A DNA stretch of 34,115 nucleotides. It comes from Fen-1308 sp035319185 (lineage in GTDB: Bacteria; Nitrospirota; Thermodesulfovibrionia; Thermodesulfovibrionales; Dissulfurispiraceae). Position 1 is the first letter of the stretch, and each line of letters opens with the position of its first letter. The notes under the pieces are model-generated. The model was not told the origin of the DNA and searched no databases. It worked only from the letters and a program-made list of their open reading frames with translations. The stretch lies in contig DATHDF010000044.1 of assembly GCA_035319185.1 (NCBI GenBank), forward strand, positions 1-34,115. Reading direction: 5' to 3'. Made by a program: the position numbers and the translations under genes. Below are positions 6,782-14,915 of this stretch, piece after piece.

Positions 6782-9600
6782 CGCCTCCCGCAGAAGGCCC
6801 CGTAGTCGCAGAATACACAGGTTCTTGCAACAGTGGCGGTTACGGAAAACGGCACCGAAGGGTCATTTATCTCGTCCAGCAGCCGCCCGATCACTTCGCT
6901 TAGCATAGCGCCTCCGGCTGCCGTGTCATCCCTGTGAGAGAACAGCCGCAGTTCTATCGCATTATCGATGCGGGTAAGGCCAAGCATGAGATACATCGCG
7001 TCTATTTCGGCAACCGGCGCTCCCGAAGATGCGGAATAGAGAATTCGGTACAGAGGCAGCTGCAGTGACCCTATGGCACGCTGCCAGGATTCGCGGTCAT
7101 CCAGTAAAAGCTTGTCGAAAAGGATTGAATATGAGGACTTGACAGCAGATGTCTTGAAATCAATTATCGTGCGACGCCCGTCTATGCTGAAAACGGCATC
7201 AGGCCGGCCGGCGATTGCATGGCCCTTATAAGAAGTCCTCAGACTTGATTCGGAGGTAAGAACAGAGACTTTATGTCCAACTGCCAACGGGACAAGATAC
7301 GCCCTGATAAATGACTCAAGCCTCCGCTGCACCTGCTTCATCAAAAGATACGGCGCACCAAATGGACGCTCCCCGAAGCGTCTGTAGAAAATATCTTCTA
7401 CAATTCCGTATACATCCACCCGATCCAGTATTTTCGCAGTAAGCTCGCGTTCGCCGATTTCTCTGAGCATTCGCCTCAATGCCTCATGCACTATTGTTCC
7501 TATGTCCCTTTTCTCCACGTCGCCGGTGTTCACATCCCTTGGCATCAGCCCTACAATATCCCGATAATAAAAATGCAACGGGCATGAGATATAGCGGTCC
7601 AGGGCAGATGCGCTGAATTCATATGAAGCGAGCCGCTGCATAACAGCTTCCGTTTTTCTTACCGGCCCGGCCTGCTTACCGGCAAGATGCACCCTGTATT
7701 GAATATTCTGATATGCCTCGTCACCGAGCCTCCGGCCGCTTATCTGCTCTTCTTCCCAGATAAGTCTTTCAACAAATCGCGATTTATCTTTACGATCATT
7801 CTCGATGAAAAAAATATTGACCTCGTCGGCGGCCCCGATCATAATACTGAAGTGATAATGAGACATCAGATCGCGGTCTTTCTGCGTCGGCATGCCAAGA
7901 AGCTCCCTCGCCCGGTTGGGAAGGAAAGAATTGTTCTGCCCGCTTGCCGGCATCACATCTTCATTCGCGTCAAGCAGAAAGATCTTCTCGAATTTCAGCC
8001 CCCTCGTCTCAAGGGCGCCCAGGACCTGAAGCCCGCGAAGAGGCGTGCCCTCAAACGGCACGGAGCACCTGTTCAGATAGCGTTCAAGAAACAGGAAGTA
8101 ACCGGAGATATCGCTGAAACTCTGCCCTTGCAGCGATGAATTGCAAATGTCCATAAGCGCAGCAATGAACGCCTCAACGTAAGGATAAAAGAGCGGATGC
8201 AGTTGCGCCGTGGAATTATCATGAATGTACTCGATCAGCCCGATGCATATTTCGGCGAAACCGCCCACAGAGGTTATCGAAAAAAACGGACGTATTGTCC
8301 TGGCATGCATTTCCTTCAGGTGCAGCCCCAGTGCCCGGGCATCTACATCATGCCCCTCCCCGCGCAATCTGTCGGCGGCCCTCGCTAGCATTCCGGCATT
8401 GCCATCAAGCGATTCAAGCGTTACAAAGGATGGCGCGGCATCCTTGCTCAACTCTTCCTCAATTGTATGGAAAAGGATTCTGGTCATCTCCGCGCTTCCC
8501 TGAAAGCGGATATTTTTGGCATAAGGGTGCAGAACAAAAGCCGTATAGGCCGGGACATACAGACGCCCGCCGTCAATGGAGCCTGTCAGTTCTGCCAGAG
8601 ATTTGAAAAAACCGAATATGGGCGTACGCACAAGCGGATATCCCACGGTCACGTTGAAGCTTCTTTCCTCCCATCCGGCAAAGGTATGTCTCAGCAGCGG
8701 GAACAGGGTCTCTGCAGAAGGCAGCACTATGGCCGTTCGTTCGTCAGGTGCCGTGTTCTTGCGCAATGCCTCGATCCTGTCTCCCAGAGCACAGACCTCT
8801 CCATGAATATCCGGACAGGCAAGCAGAGAAATCACCGGTTTGCAGCACTCTGCGCCGGTCCGCTCCGCCTCGATCCCATAAGCCTTCAACATGTCATCGA
8901 TATAAGGCCCGTCCTGGAACAGACATATAAATGATGGGTGATCCTGCAGTGCCGCCACGATCTTGCGCTCCATTGCCGTGAATGCAAAAAAACCTGCAAG
9001 AATGATCCTGCTGTATTTGCGGCAATAGTCCCCTTGCAGGCTGCGCGCAACCGCGCGATAACGTGTTGCTCTGGTAGATCTGCCGATCTGCCCGATCATG
9101 CCGTAAAACCGTTCTGCATAGGCCGCGATACCGGCCATTGCATCACAGGATGCAGAAGGAATCACTATCCCGGTTTCAAGTCCTAGAGCCTTGACTTTGT
9201 CAGGAGAAATCTCTTCAATAGTCATCTCTTCCAGATCATGAAAAAGCTGCATCCCGACTGGAAAGAAAAGGTCAAGTGAAGTAAAGCTCGATCGTCCGAT
9301 GCGCTTTTCCATATCCAGATGTATATCGTAGAGCAATGCCACTGCGTCCAGGTCTGCCATAATCTTATCATCACTTTCAGCGCAGCTATAAACCATGTCT
9401 ATGAAATCGTCCATGGACAGAATCTGCGGCGGTATAAACGCCGACATCGTCCGCTGCCCCAATTCCCTGCGCAGAAAGTGCGCCGGTCGCCTGCCCGGGA
9501 AGATCACAAGATTAGACGAAAAATCGCTGCCGTCTGCAACCAGACCGTCTGCAACCTCAGCAACAAGACTGAGACGTGGAGTCAGAATGCGGGCCTTCAT
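6772..9600 (-). CDS. addB: AddB-like PD-(D/E)XK nuclease subunit of a double-strand-break repair complex
   Basis: The 942-aa protein starts with a helicase-like fold lacking a true Walker A (IFPGRRPAHFLRREL), typical of AddB. It ends in a RecB-family nuclease: GRPDAVFSIDGRRTIIDFKTS supplies the catalytic Asp and the D-x-K motif, and QLPLYRILY is the QhxxY motif. Four cysteines, C673 (ISCPLHFYY) and C928/C931/C937 (CVFCDYGAFC), fit the 4Fe-4S staple that locks the AddB nuclease domain. With AddA it would resect DNA ends for RecA loading at Chi-like sites. The start ATG overlaps the AddA stop by 4 bases (ATGA), so they are translationally coupled. It is shorter than Bacillus AddB but within the range of Gram-negative forms. 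Confidence 0.88.
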   Translation of the reverse strand: MKARILTPRLSLVAEVADGLVADGSDFSSNLVIFPGRRPAHFLRRELGQRTMSAFIPPQILSMDDFIDMVYSCAESDDKIMADLDAVALLYDIHLDMEKRIGRSSFTSLDLFFPVGMQLFHDLEEMTIEEISPDKVKALGLETGIVIPSASCDAMAGIAAYAERFYGMIGQIGRSTRATRYRAVARSLQGDYCRKYSRIILAGFFAFTAMERKIVAALQDHPSFICLFQDGPYIDDMLKAYGIEAERTGAECCKPVISLLACPDIHGEVCALGDRIEALRKNTAPDERTAIVLPSAETLFPLLRHTFAGWEERSFNVTVGYPLVRTPIFGFFKSLAELTGSIDGGRLYVPAYTAFVLHPYAKNIRFQGSAEMTRILFHTIEEELSKDAAPSFVTLESLDGNAGMLARAADRLRGEGHDVDARALGLHLKEMHARTIRPFFSITSVGGFAEICIGLIEYIHDNSTAQLHPLFYPYVEAFIAALMDICNSSLQGQSFSDISGYFLFLERYLNRCSVPFEGTPLRGLQVLGALETRGLKFEKIFLLDANEDVMPASGQNNSFLPNRARELLGMPTQKDRDLMSHYHFSIMIGAADEVNIFFIENDRKDKSRFVERLIWEEEQISGRRLGDEAYQNIQYRVHLAGKQAGPVRKTEAVMQRLASYEFSASALDRYISCPLHFYYRDIVGLMPRDVNTGDVEKRDIGTIVHEALRRMLREIGERELTAKILDRVDVYGIVEDIFYRRFGERPFGAPYLLMKQVQRRLESFIRAYLVPLAVGHKVSVLTSESSLRTSYKGHAIAGRPDAVFSIDGRRTIIDFKTSAVKSSYSILFDKLLLDDRESWQRAIGSLQLPLYRILYSASSGAPVAEIDAMYLMLGLTRIDNAIELRLFSHRDDTAAGGAMLSEVIGRLLDEINDPSVPFSVTATVARTCVFCDYGAFCGRRRA

Positions 9601-12600
9601 ACAACCCTCCTCAGCTCCCTGCGGTCAATATAGGCGAGCATCGCCTCTATCCTGCTGCCGCGATAACACTCTTCCAAAAGCCGCGCATAGGTATGCACCT
9701 GGTTCAGGTGCAATTCATTCACGTCATCCAATCCCGCTTTGAAATCGACAAGAGAAATCATGTCATCGTCGATAATCAACCGGTCGATTCGATACAATCT
9801 TCCGTTTCTGTCTGCAATCTCGTGTTCGGTGAACACCTGGCGGCCGGGCCGTGATGTAAAAAGCGGCCTGATCTCTGAAATGTTGAGAAAATTCTTCAAA
9901 GCCACGACATCAACATATTCCGAAATAGCGATTCTGCCGCTTTTTCTCAATCGCTCAATTGTTTCTTCGACCTGCCGGGTCTCTCCATCAAGAAAGATTA
10001 TCTCAGCCAATATTAGATGGAATATTTCCCCACGGCGACGCTCCCGAAGCCGCAGCATCCTTTCAGACGACTCAATCTCAGGAGCACTGCCGCTTCTATG
10101 TTCGAGAACAAGCGCGTCTCCAGTTACAGCACACGCAGGCCGATCGGGGTTCCTCTGACCCATTTCATTATCGATCCCGTAAAAGAGAGTCACCGGATAA
10201 CGCGGTGCACCGGCATTATCACAGACGGCTATTACATAAAGCTCATCGCGAGCGCGGGTGAGACCCACATACAGCATGTTCAGACTGCTTACCTTTTCCT
10301 TCAACTGCGACCCGGCATATTTCTCGCCGAGGGATTCGTTGCATTCGGCCATTTCCCTGTCTATTCTCAGGAGTTGCATTTCCTCTTCGCTTTCGTCAAT
10401 TACCGCCCCGACTCCTGCATGCCGGTTCTCATGAAGAACTACTATGGTTGCCGGAAAATCCAGCCCTTTCGCCTTATGGATAGTCATAACCCTTACAGCA
10501 TCCTGGCCGGCGGGGACCGTCATTTGCCACTCCGATGCAACGCCCTCTTCAGTATCCGCAAACTTCAGGAATGCCGCCAGGCTGTTGTAACCCGTGCCTT
10601 CGAAATCCTTTACCGCCTCCAGCAGGCGCATCAGGGTTGCCTCCTCTTCGCCGTAAATCGCAAACAGGTCAAAGACATGATACATCTGTGAAATCAGATC
10701 ATACAGCGGCAGATAGCCCACTGACTTAACGAGCCTGCTGAAGAACCTCTCCCACACGACCGGCCATTTTGCCTCGAAAGCCCGATACATTGCGCGACCG
10801 CCCCGTTCGGAAACAAGGAAGTCATGCAGGCTTTCAGTCTCAATCTTCAAATCAGCCTGCGCAATTGCGCGGCAAAAGATTTCGCCGAGGATAAATGCTG
10901 CAAATGAAAGTGAATCTATCGGTGAATCAAGAAAACGCAAAAGCGCCAGTATTTCCTGAGTAACGCTCCGTCGCCGAATGTCCAGACTGCTGAAAGAAAG
11001 GAAATCGATGCCCCTTTCATTCAGCCATCCTGTTATCCTGATAGCGTCTTCATTGCGCTGCGTTAAAACAGCAATGTCTCCATACCGGAAATTGCGCCTT
11101 CGCAGGTCCTCGATAGTTTCCAGCAGCTTCAGACGCTCCTGGCTACCCTCTTCTGATCCTTCAACTATCGATACCGAAACGTAGCCAGGCCGCTTGTCCA
11201 ACGATACAGGTCTCTGCTCATAATCCAAAAGGCCGCTGGCGGCAGCGGCTTCGCGATACATTTCATTGCCGGCAACAATCTTTTTGAATATCTTATCGCT
11301 GAATTCCACGATCGCCGCTGCGCTGCGGTAGTTTACCGTAAGGTCCCTTACCAGACATGTTGCCGACGGGAACGGATTCGTGCGGCAGGCATCGGCCATA
11401 ATCCTGTAATCTGCGTCCCGAAACCCGTAGATTGCCTGCTTTGTGTCGCCGACCAGAAATACGCTTCCCCTTTCTGCAACTGTGTTTTCGAGCAGAGGCA
11501 GAAGCGCCTTCCACTGAACAGGGGACGTGTCCTGAAATTCGTCTATAAAAAAATGGTGTATGCTTTCTCCTATCCGGAAATAGATATCCGGCACATTCAT
11601 TCTGTTCAGGTGGGCCGCGAGCATACTATTTATGTCGCCAATGAACACACGTCCCTGCTTTCTCTTCGTCTCCTCAAGCACATCGCTGAAGGCGAGAAAG
11701 ACCGATGCGTAAGGCTCATAAAAAGCATATGCAAAGTAGAAAGTAGCAAGACATACTATCTCGCGCACTCGCTCCCATAAAGTAAGCGCTTTCTCGTAAG
11801 CTGCCTGGATATCGTGCTCGGCCTTGCGCGGCTTATTTACCGGAGGGCTCTTCAGCTGCTTTCCCACCAGATCGGCTATACGACCCTGACGTGCAATCTC
11901 AGGCATGTTGGACCTGAAATAAGAGGAAGACCTGCTGACCTGCAACCCAGACAGCTCGATTACGGACTGTATTTCAGCAATCGCGGAGCGCAACTCCATT
12001 ACACTTGTTTCGAGTGCGATGCTCTGGCGACCTGCCGCGACCGTCTTGCCACGCGATGAACAGAGATCGGACAGCCTACGGATCTCTTCGAGCAGCTTGC
12101 CTGCAGGGTCCCAGACATAAGCGGCCTCCCCGCGTCTTTGCTCGACTATTGTCCTTACGATCCTGTCGATGAGAAGATCCTCGGATGTTCCATCGCTTAC
12201 TCGTCTGAGGTACTTTTGAAAGGCGTATTCGGTAAGTTCGCTGCTGTCCAGAACAATCTCGAACTCCGGCACGAATCCGAACTCCGCAGCCGCAGCCTGG
12301 AACAGGGAAGCAGCAAAGCTGTCTATGGTCTTTACCTGAAAATCGCCATAATGCTCCAGGATTTCTTCCGTGACCGCCAAGGCTCGGCAACGGATTTCCT
12401 CAGGCGGCAAATCCAGCAAACCGGAAAACTCATTCAGGGCTTCGGCCTCACCCAGGGCGATTCGCTTGAGCCAACCCAGAATGCGGCTGCGCATCTCCTT
12501 TGCTGCATTGTTAGAGAACGTCATGGCCAGGATATTCCTCAGCCCATTACGAGAGATATGCCGCGAAAGGAGGAATTGCACGTACCGCTGGGAAAGCGCA

Positions 12601-12689
12601 TATGTCTTGCCGGAGCCCGCAGAGGCCTTCAGTATGGCGAAATGCGGAAAAGGGAGGTTGGAGTCTTTTTCGGGCGCCCGATTGTCCAT
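9597..12689 (-). CDS. addA: AddA-like UvrD-family helicase-nuclease
   Basis: The 1030-aa protein has all superfamily-1 helicase motifs: Walker A ASAGSGKT (K28), IDEFQDTSPVQW (Walker B), GDTKQAIYGFRDADY, LTVNYRS, TIHKAKGLDFPATIV and LYVGLTRARDELYV. A C-terminal RecB-like nuclease core (YRIDRLIIDDDMISLVDFKAG) follows, so both subunits carry a nuclease site, as in AddAB. Predicted role: 3'-5' unwinding and end resection in double-strand-break repair, and digestion of foreign linear DNA. It begins 26 bases after the TPR lipoprotein gene and ends in a 4-base overlap with the AddB-like gene. A RexA/AddA split of lineage-specific type is possible, but helicase plus nuclease identity is secure. Confidence 0.9.
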   Translation of the reverse strand: MDNRAPEKDSNLPFPHFAILKASAGSGKTYALSQRYVQFLLSRHISRNGLRNILAMTFSNNAAKEMRSRILGWLKRIALGEAEALNEFSGLLDLPPEEIRCRALAVTEEILEHYGDFQVKTIDSFAASLFQAAAAEFGFVPEFEIVLDSSELTEYAFQKYLRRVSDGTSEDLLIDRIVRTIVEQRRGEAAYVWDPAGKLLEEIRRLSDLCSSRGKTVAAGRQSIALETSVMELRSAIAEIQSVIELSGLQVSRSSSYFRSNMPEIARQGRIADLVGKQLKSPPVNKPRKAEHDIQAAYEKALTLWERVREIVCLATFYFAYAFYEPYASVFLAFSDVLEETKRKQGRVFIGDINSMLAAHLNRMNVPDIYFRIGESIHHFFIDEFQDTSPVQWKALLPLLENTVAERGSVFLVGDTKQAIYGFRDADYRIMADACRTNPFPSATCLVRDLTVNYRSAAAIVEFSDKIFKKIVAGNEMYREAAAASGLLDYEQRPVSLDKRPGYVSVSIVEGSEEGSQERLKLLETIEDLRRRNFRYGDIAVLTQRNEDAIRITGWLNERGIDFLSFSSLDIRRRSVTQEILALLRFLDSPIDSLSFAAFILGEIFCRAIAQADLKIETESLHDFLVSERGGRAMYRAFEAKWPVVWERFFSRLVKSVGYLPLYDLISQMYHVFDLFAIYGEEEATLMRLLEAVKDFEGTGYNSLAAFLKFADTEEGVASEWQMTVPAGQDAVRVMTIHKAKGLDFPATIVVLHENRHAGVGAVIDESEEEMQLLRIDREMAECNESLGEKYAGSQLKEKVSSLNMLYVGLTRARDELYVIAVCDNAGAPRYPVTLFYGIDNEMGQRNPDRPACAVTGDALVLEHRSGSAPEIESSERMLRLRERRRGEIFHLILAEIIFLDGETRQVEETIERLRKSGRIAISEYVDVVALKNFLNISEIRPLFTSRPGRQVFTEHEIADRNGRLYRIDRLIIDDDMISLVDFKAGLDDVNELHLNQVHTYARLLEECYRGSRIEAMLAYIDRRELRRVV

Positions 12690-12715
12690 ATCAAAAGGCC
12701 GTCAGTCGCCGAGGC

Positions 12716-12949
12716 CTATTTATTTTTCTTCAGTTCGTCGATTCTTTCCTTCGCTTTGACCGCATATTCGCTCGACGGATATCTGACGATGAGCTGCTCA
12801 TAAAGCTGGACGGCATGCACAGGGTTGTTCTGCAGCTCTTCCAGCCTGGCTGTATCATATAATTCCTTGGCTTGCTGTCCCGAACATCCGAATAATGCGA
12901 ATGCAATTGTAACGATTAAAAAACAACCAGCCCTGCGCAATCCTTTCAT
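12716..12949 (-). CDS. Small TPR-like lipoprotein
   Basis: This protein of about 77 aa has a signal peptide ending in a lipobox (FALFGC), followed by one TPR-like helix pair (LYDTARLEELQNNPVHAVQLYEQLIVRYPSSEYAVKAKERIDEL). It resembles a single repeat of the BamD/YbgF type. It is therefore probably anchored in the envelope and used for protein-protein contact; no specific function is known. Two starts are possible: ATG at 12949, or GTG at 12952 just upstream. A GGAGG lies 5-8 bases before them, inside the end of the patatin gene. Translation overlaps or abuts the patatin stop codon (TGATG), so the two are coupled. Confidence 0.8.
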   Translation of the reverse strand: MKGLRRAGCFLIVTIAFALFGCSGQQAKELYDTARLEELQNNPVHAVQLYEQLIVRYPSSEYAVKAKERIDELKKNK

Positions 12950-13842
12950 CACCGCAACCTCCCCTGTTGCCTTAATTGCTCAACGATCTCCTGTATCCTG
13001 GGCAGGACCTGCAGTGTCGCTTTCTCGCCTTCCATTATTGCTTCGTTCCTCCTGTCGAAATCAGCCGATCCAATGTATCCGACCAGAGGCCTGATAACGA
13101 CATCTGCCTTGGAGAGCTGGCCTATGGAAATCTTGGAATTCATAATATTGATGGATTGCAATATCGTCTCGATCGTCCCTGAAGGTTTCGCAGTATCAAG
13201 GTCGGATGAGATATCCACGGCTATCACAACGTTGGCACCGAGCCTCCTGGCCGCGTCAACCGGCACGGGGCTTACAACTCCTCCGTCCACATACATCTTA
13301 TCGCCTATGGTCACGGGCTGGAATACACCCGGGATGGAACAGCTTGCGCGAATGGCCTTGCCGGTGTTTCCGCTGGCAAAAACAGTCTCCTTGCCGCCGG
13401 GCAATTCGGTGGCGACCGCGTAGAAAGGTGTCCTCATTTTATCCATCGATGTGTTACGCACCATCCGGTTCACATAATCTTCGAGAAGATCTCCCTTGAT
13501 AAACCCGTTGTCAGGAAGAGTGAAGTCGGCAATATCGCCCCTCTGGATTTCGAGCGATAATTTCTGAATCTGAAATGCGTTGAAGCCGTAAGCATAGAGG
13601 CCTCCCACGAAGCTGCCTGCGCTGGTCCCGATAATCATGTGTATCGGTATGTGATTTGACTCAAGCACCTTCAGCACGCCGATGTGCGCGAAGCCTCGTG
13701 CAGCGCCTCCGCCAAGCGCAAGCGCAATTCTTGCCGGCTCACGCTGCGGCTGAACCACTTCTGTTGGGGCGCATGACACAATGCAGAAAAATAGGATCGT
13801 CAAAATAATTGTCATATAAAAAAAGGGCCTTTTCATTTCCAT
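12949..13842 (-). CDS. Patatin-like phospholipase, lipoprotein (RssA/NTE type)
   Basis: The 297-aa protein starts at ATG 13842, where GGAGG sits 7 bases upstream; the open frame continues to 13926 but lacks such a site. A lipoprotein signal (FFCIVSCAP, Cys24) is followed by the patatin domain: oxyanion loop GGGAARGFAH (from residue 44), nucleophile elbow GTSAG with S74, and the catalytic Asp D186 in YVDGGVVSPVP. The Ser-Asp dyad is intact, so it should be an active lipid acyl hydrolase on the periplasmic face of a membrane. It is first of a run leading into the AddAB-like genes. A 22-bp palindrome lies 38 bases upstream of the start. Confidence 0.92.
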   Translation of the reverse strand: MEMKRPFFYMTIILTILFFCIVSCAPTEVVQPQREPARIALALGGGAARGFAHIGVLKVLESNHIPIHMIIGTSAGSFVGGLYAYGFNAFQIQKLSLEIQRGDIADFTLPDNGFIKGDLLEDYVNRMVRNTSMDKMRTPFYAVATELPGGKETVFASGNTGKAIRASCSIPGVFQPVTIGDKMYVDGGVVSPVPVDAARRLGANVVIAVDISSDLDTAKPSGTIETILQSINIMNSKISIGQLSKADVVIRPLVGYIGSADFDRRNEAIMEGEKATLQVLPRIQEIVEQLRQQGRLR

Positions 13843-13879
13843 GGAAGCACCTCCGATTATCAGCATCATCCCTATACTA

Positions 13880-13901
13880 CCAAAACTGCTGCAAGTTTTG
13901 G
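13880..13901. promoter_or_regulatory. 22-bp palindrome upstream of the patatin gene (possible operator)
   Basis: CCAAAACT (13880-13887), a 6-base centre and AGTTTTGG (13894-13901) form a perfect inverted repeat in the 160-bp region between divergent patatin and hpt genes. No T-tract follows, so a regulator binding site is likelier than a terminator. The regulator is unknown. Confidence 0.4.
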
Positions 13902-13941
13902 AGTTGTGAAATCTGCGCCCCCGCACGTCAGCTCCGATTGG

Positions 13942-13970
13942 TTGAGATTAGCCTCAAACATCGGTATTAT
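13942..13970 (+). promoter_or_regulatory. Sigma-70-type promoter of hpt
   Basis: TTGAGA (13942-13947), a 17-bp spacer and TATTAT (13965-13970). Transcription would start near 13977, giving a short leader that holds the GGAGGT ribosome site at 13991-13996. Confidence 0.6.
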
Positions 13971-14002
13971 ATATAAGCCATTTCAGTTATGGAGGTCCGC
14001 CC

Positions 14003-14524
14003 TTGATAATAGGAAAACCGTTTTTATCGGCAGAGCAGATCCAGAACAAAGTTGCCGAACTCGCCGACAGGATATCCCGTGATTATACGGGCAAAGACGT
14101 CCTTGCAATCGGCATTCTGAAGGGCTCCTTCATGTTCTTCTCGGACCTGGTACGATCCATCAAGCAGCCTGTTACTGTCGATTTCATTGTCGCTTCAAGC
14201 TATATTAAAACAACCTCTACAGGAGAAGTGAAAGTCCACTACGATATCAGGGAAGATATCAGGGGCAAGGATGTCCTCCTGATCGACGACATAATAGATA
14301 CAGGTATATCGCTTAATTACCTGCGGGAAAGGATTCTTTCGCAGAGCCCGCAAAGCCTTAAAATATGTGCATTCCTGAACAAGAAGGAACGGCGCATAGT
14401 AGATGTCAAACTTGATTATGTGGGGTTCGACATACCGAACGTCTTCGTCGTCGGTTATGGGCTTGACTATGAGAACCGGTTTAGAAATCTTCCGTATATA
14501 GCGATATTCAAGAAGAAGGCCTGA
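14003..14524 (+). CDS. hpt: Hypoxanthine phosphoribosyltransferase
   Basis: The 173-aa enzyme has the PRPP-binding motif VLLIDDIIDTG (residues 91-101) and the flexible-loop and hood segments of bacterial HPRT. It salvages hypoxanthine and guanine to IMP and GMP using PRPP. The start is TTG at 14003, supported by GGAGGT 6 bases upstream and by the alignment of MIIGKPFLSAEQI with family N-termini. It heads a plus-strand group with queD, pmbA and an acyl-CoA dehydrogenase. No tilS or ftsH, its frequent neighbours, is present. Confidence 0.95.
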   Translation: MIIGKPFLSAEQIQNKVAELADRISRDYTGKDVLAIGILKGSFMFFSDLVRSIKQPVTVDFIVASSYIKTTSTGEVKVHYDIREDIRGKDVLLIDDIIDTGISLNYLRERILSQSPQSLKICAFLNKKERRIVDVKLDYVGFDIPNVFVVGYGLDYENRFRNLPYIAIFKKKA

Positions 14525-14543
14525 GCCGGCCCGAGAATGCAGC

Positions 14544-14915
14544 ATGTATACATTAAGTATCGAGACAAAATTCGCCTCTGCGCATCAGCTGCGCGAATAT
14601 AACGGCAAATGCGAAAACCTGCACGGCCACAGCTGGAGGGTCCAGGTGGTAGTGCGCGCGCACAGCCTCAACAAAATAGGCCTGGCAATGGATTTCACCG
14701 ACCTGAAGAAACTGGCAAATGAAATTATAGGTCCACTTGATCATGTATGCCTCAACGACCTACCTCAGTTTGCTAATGTGAATCCCTCTTCTGAAAATAT
14801 ATCCCGATGGATCTTCGAATCCATGAAGGAAAAAGTCGCCGCTTATAATGTCGAACTGAAATCGGTAACGGTCTGGGAGTCAGAGACTGCGGCAGCGACT
14901 TACACCGAAGAATGA
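14544..14915 (+). CDS. queD: 6-carboxy-5,6,7,8-tetrahydropterin synthase (QueD)
   Basis: This 123-aa member of the PTPS/QueD family has zinc ligands H14 (FASAHQL), H27 and H29 (LHGHSW) and catalytic C23 in the C-x3-H-G-H pattern that marks QueD rather than eukaryotic PTPS. It makes 6-carboxytetrahydropterin from dihydroneopterin triphosphate in the 7-deazaguanine/queuosine pathway; the next enzyme, QueE, is encoded at 32883-33524. It begins 19 bases after hpt, and its last 4 bases overlap pmbA. Confidence 0.95.
   Translation: MYTLSIETKFASAHQLREYNGKCENLHGHSWRVQVVVRAHSLNKIGLAMDFTDLKKLANEIIGPLDHVCLNDLPQFANVNPSSENISRWIFESMKEKVAAYNVELKSVTVWESETAAATYTEE

Noticed and set aside
10017..10691. 224-codon plus-strand ORF inside the AddA-like gene
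   Set aside because: Antisense shadow of the helicase motifs; composition is unlike a folded protein.
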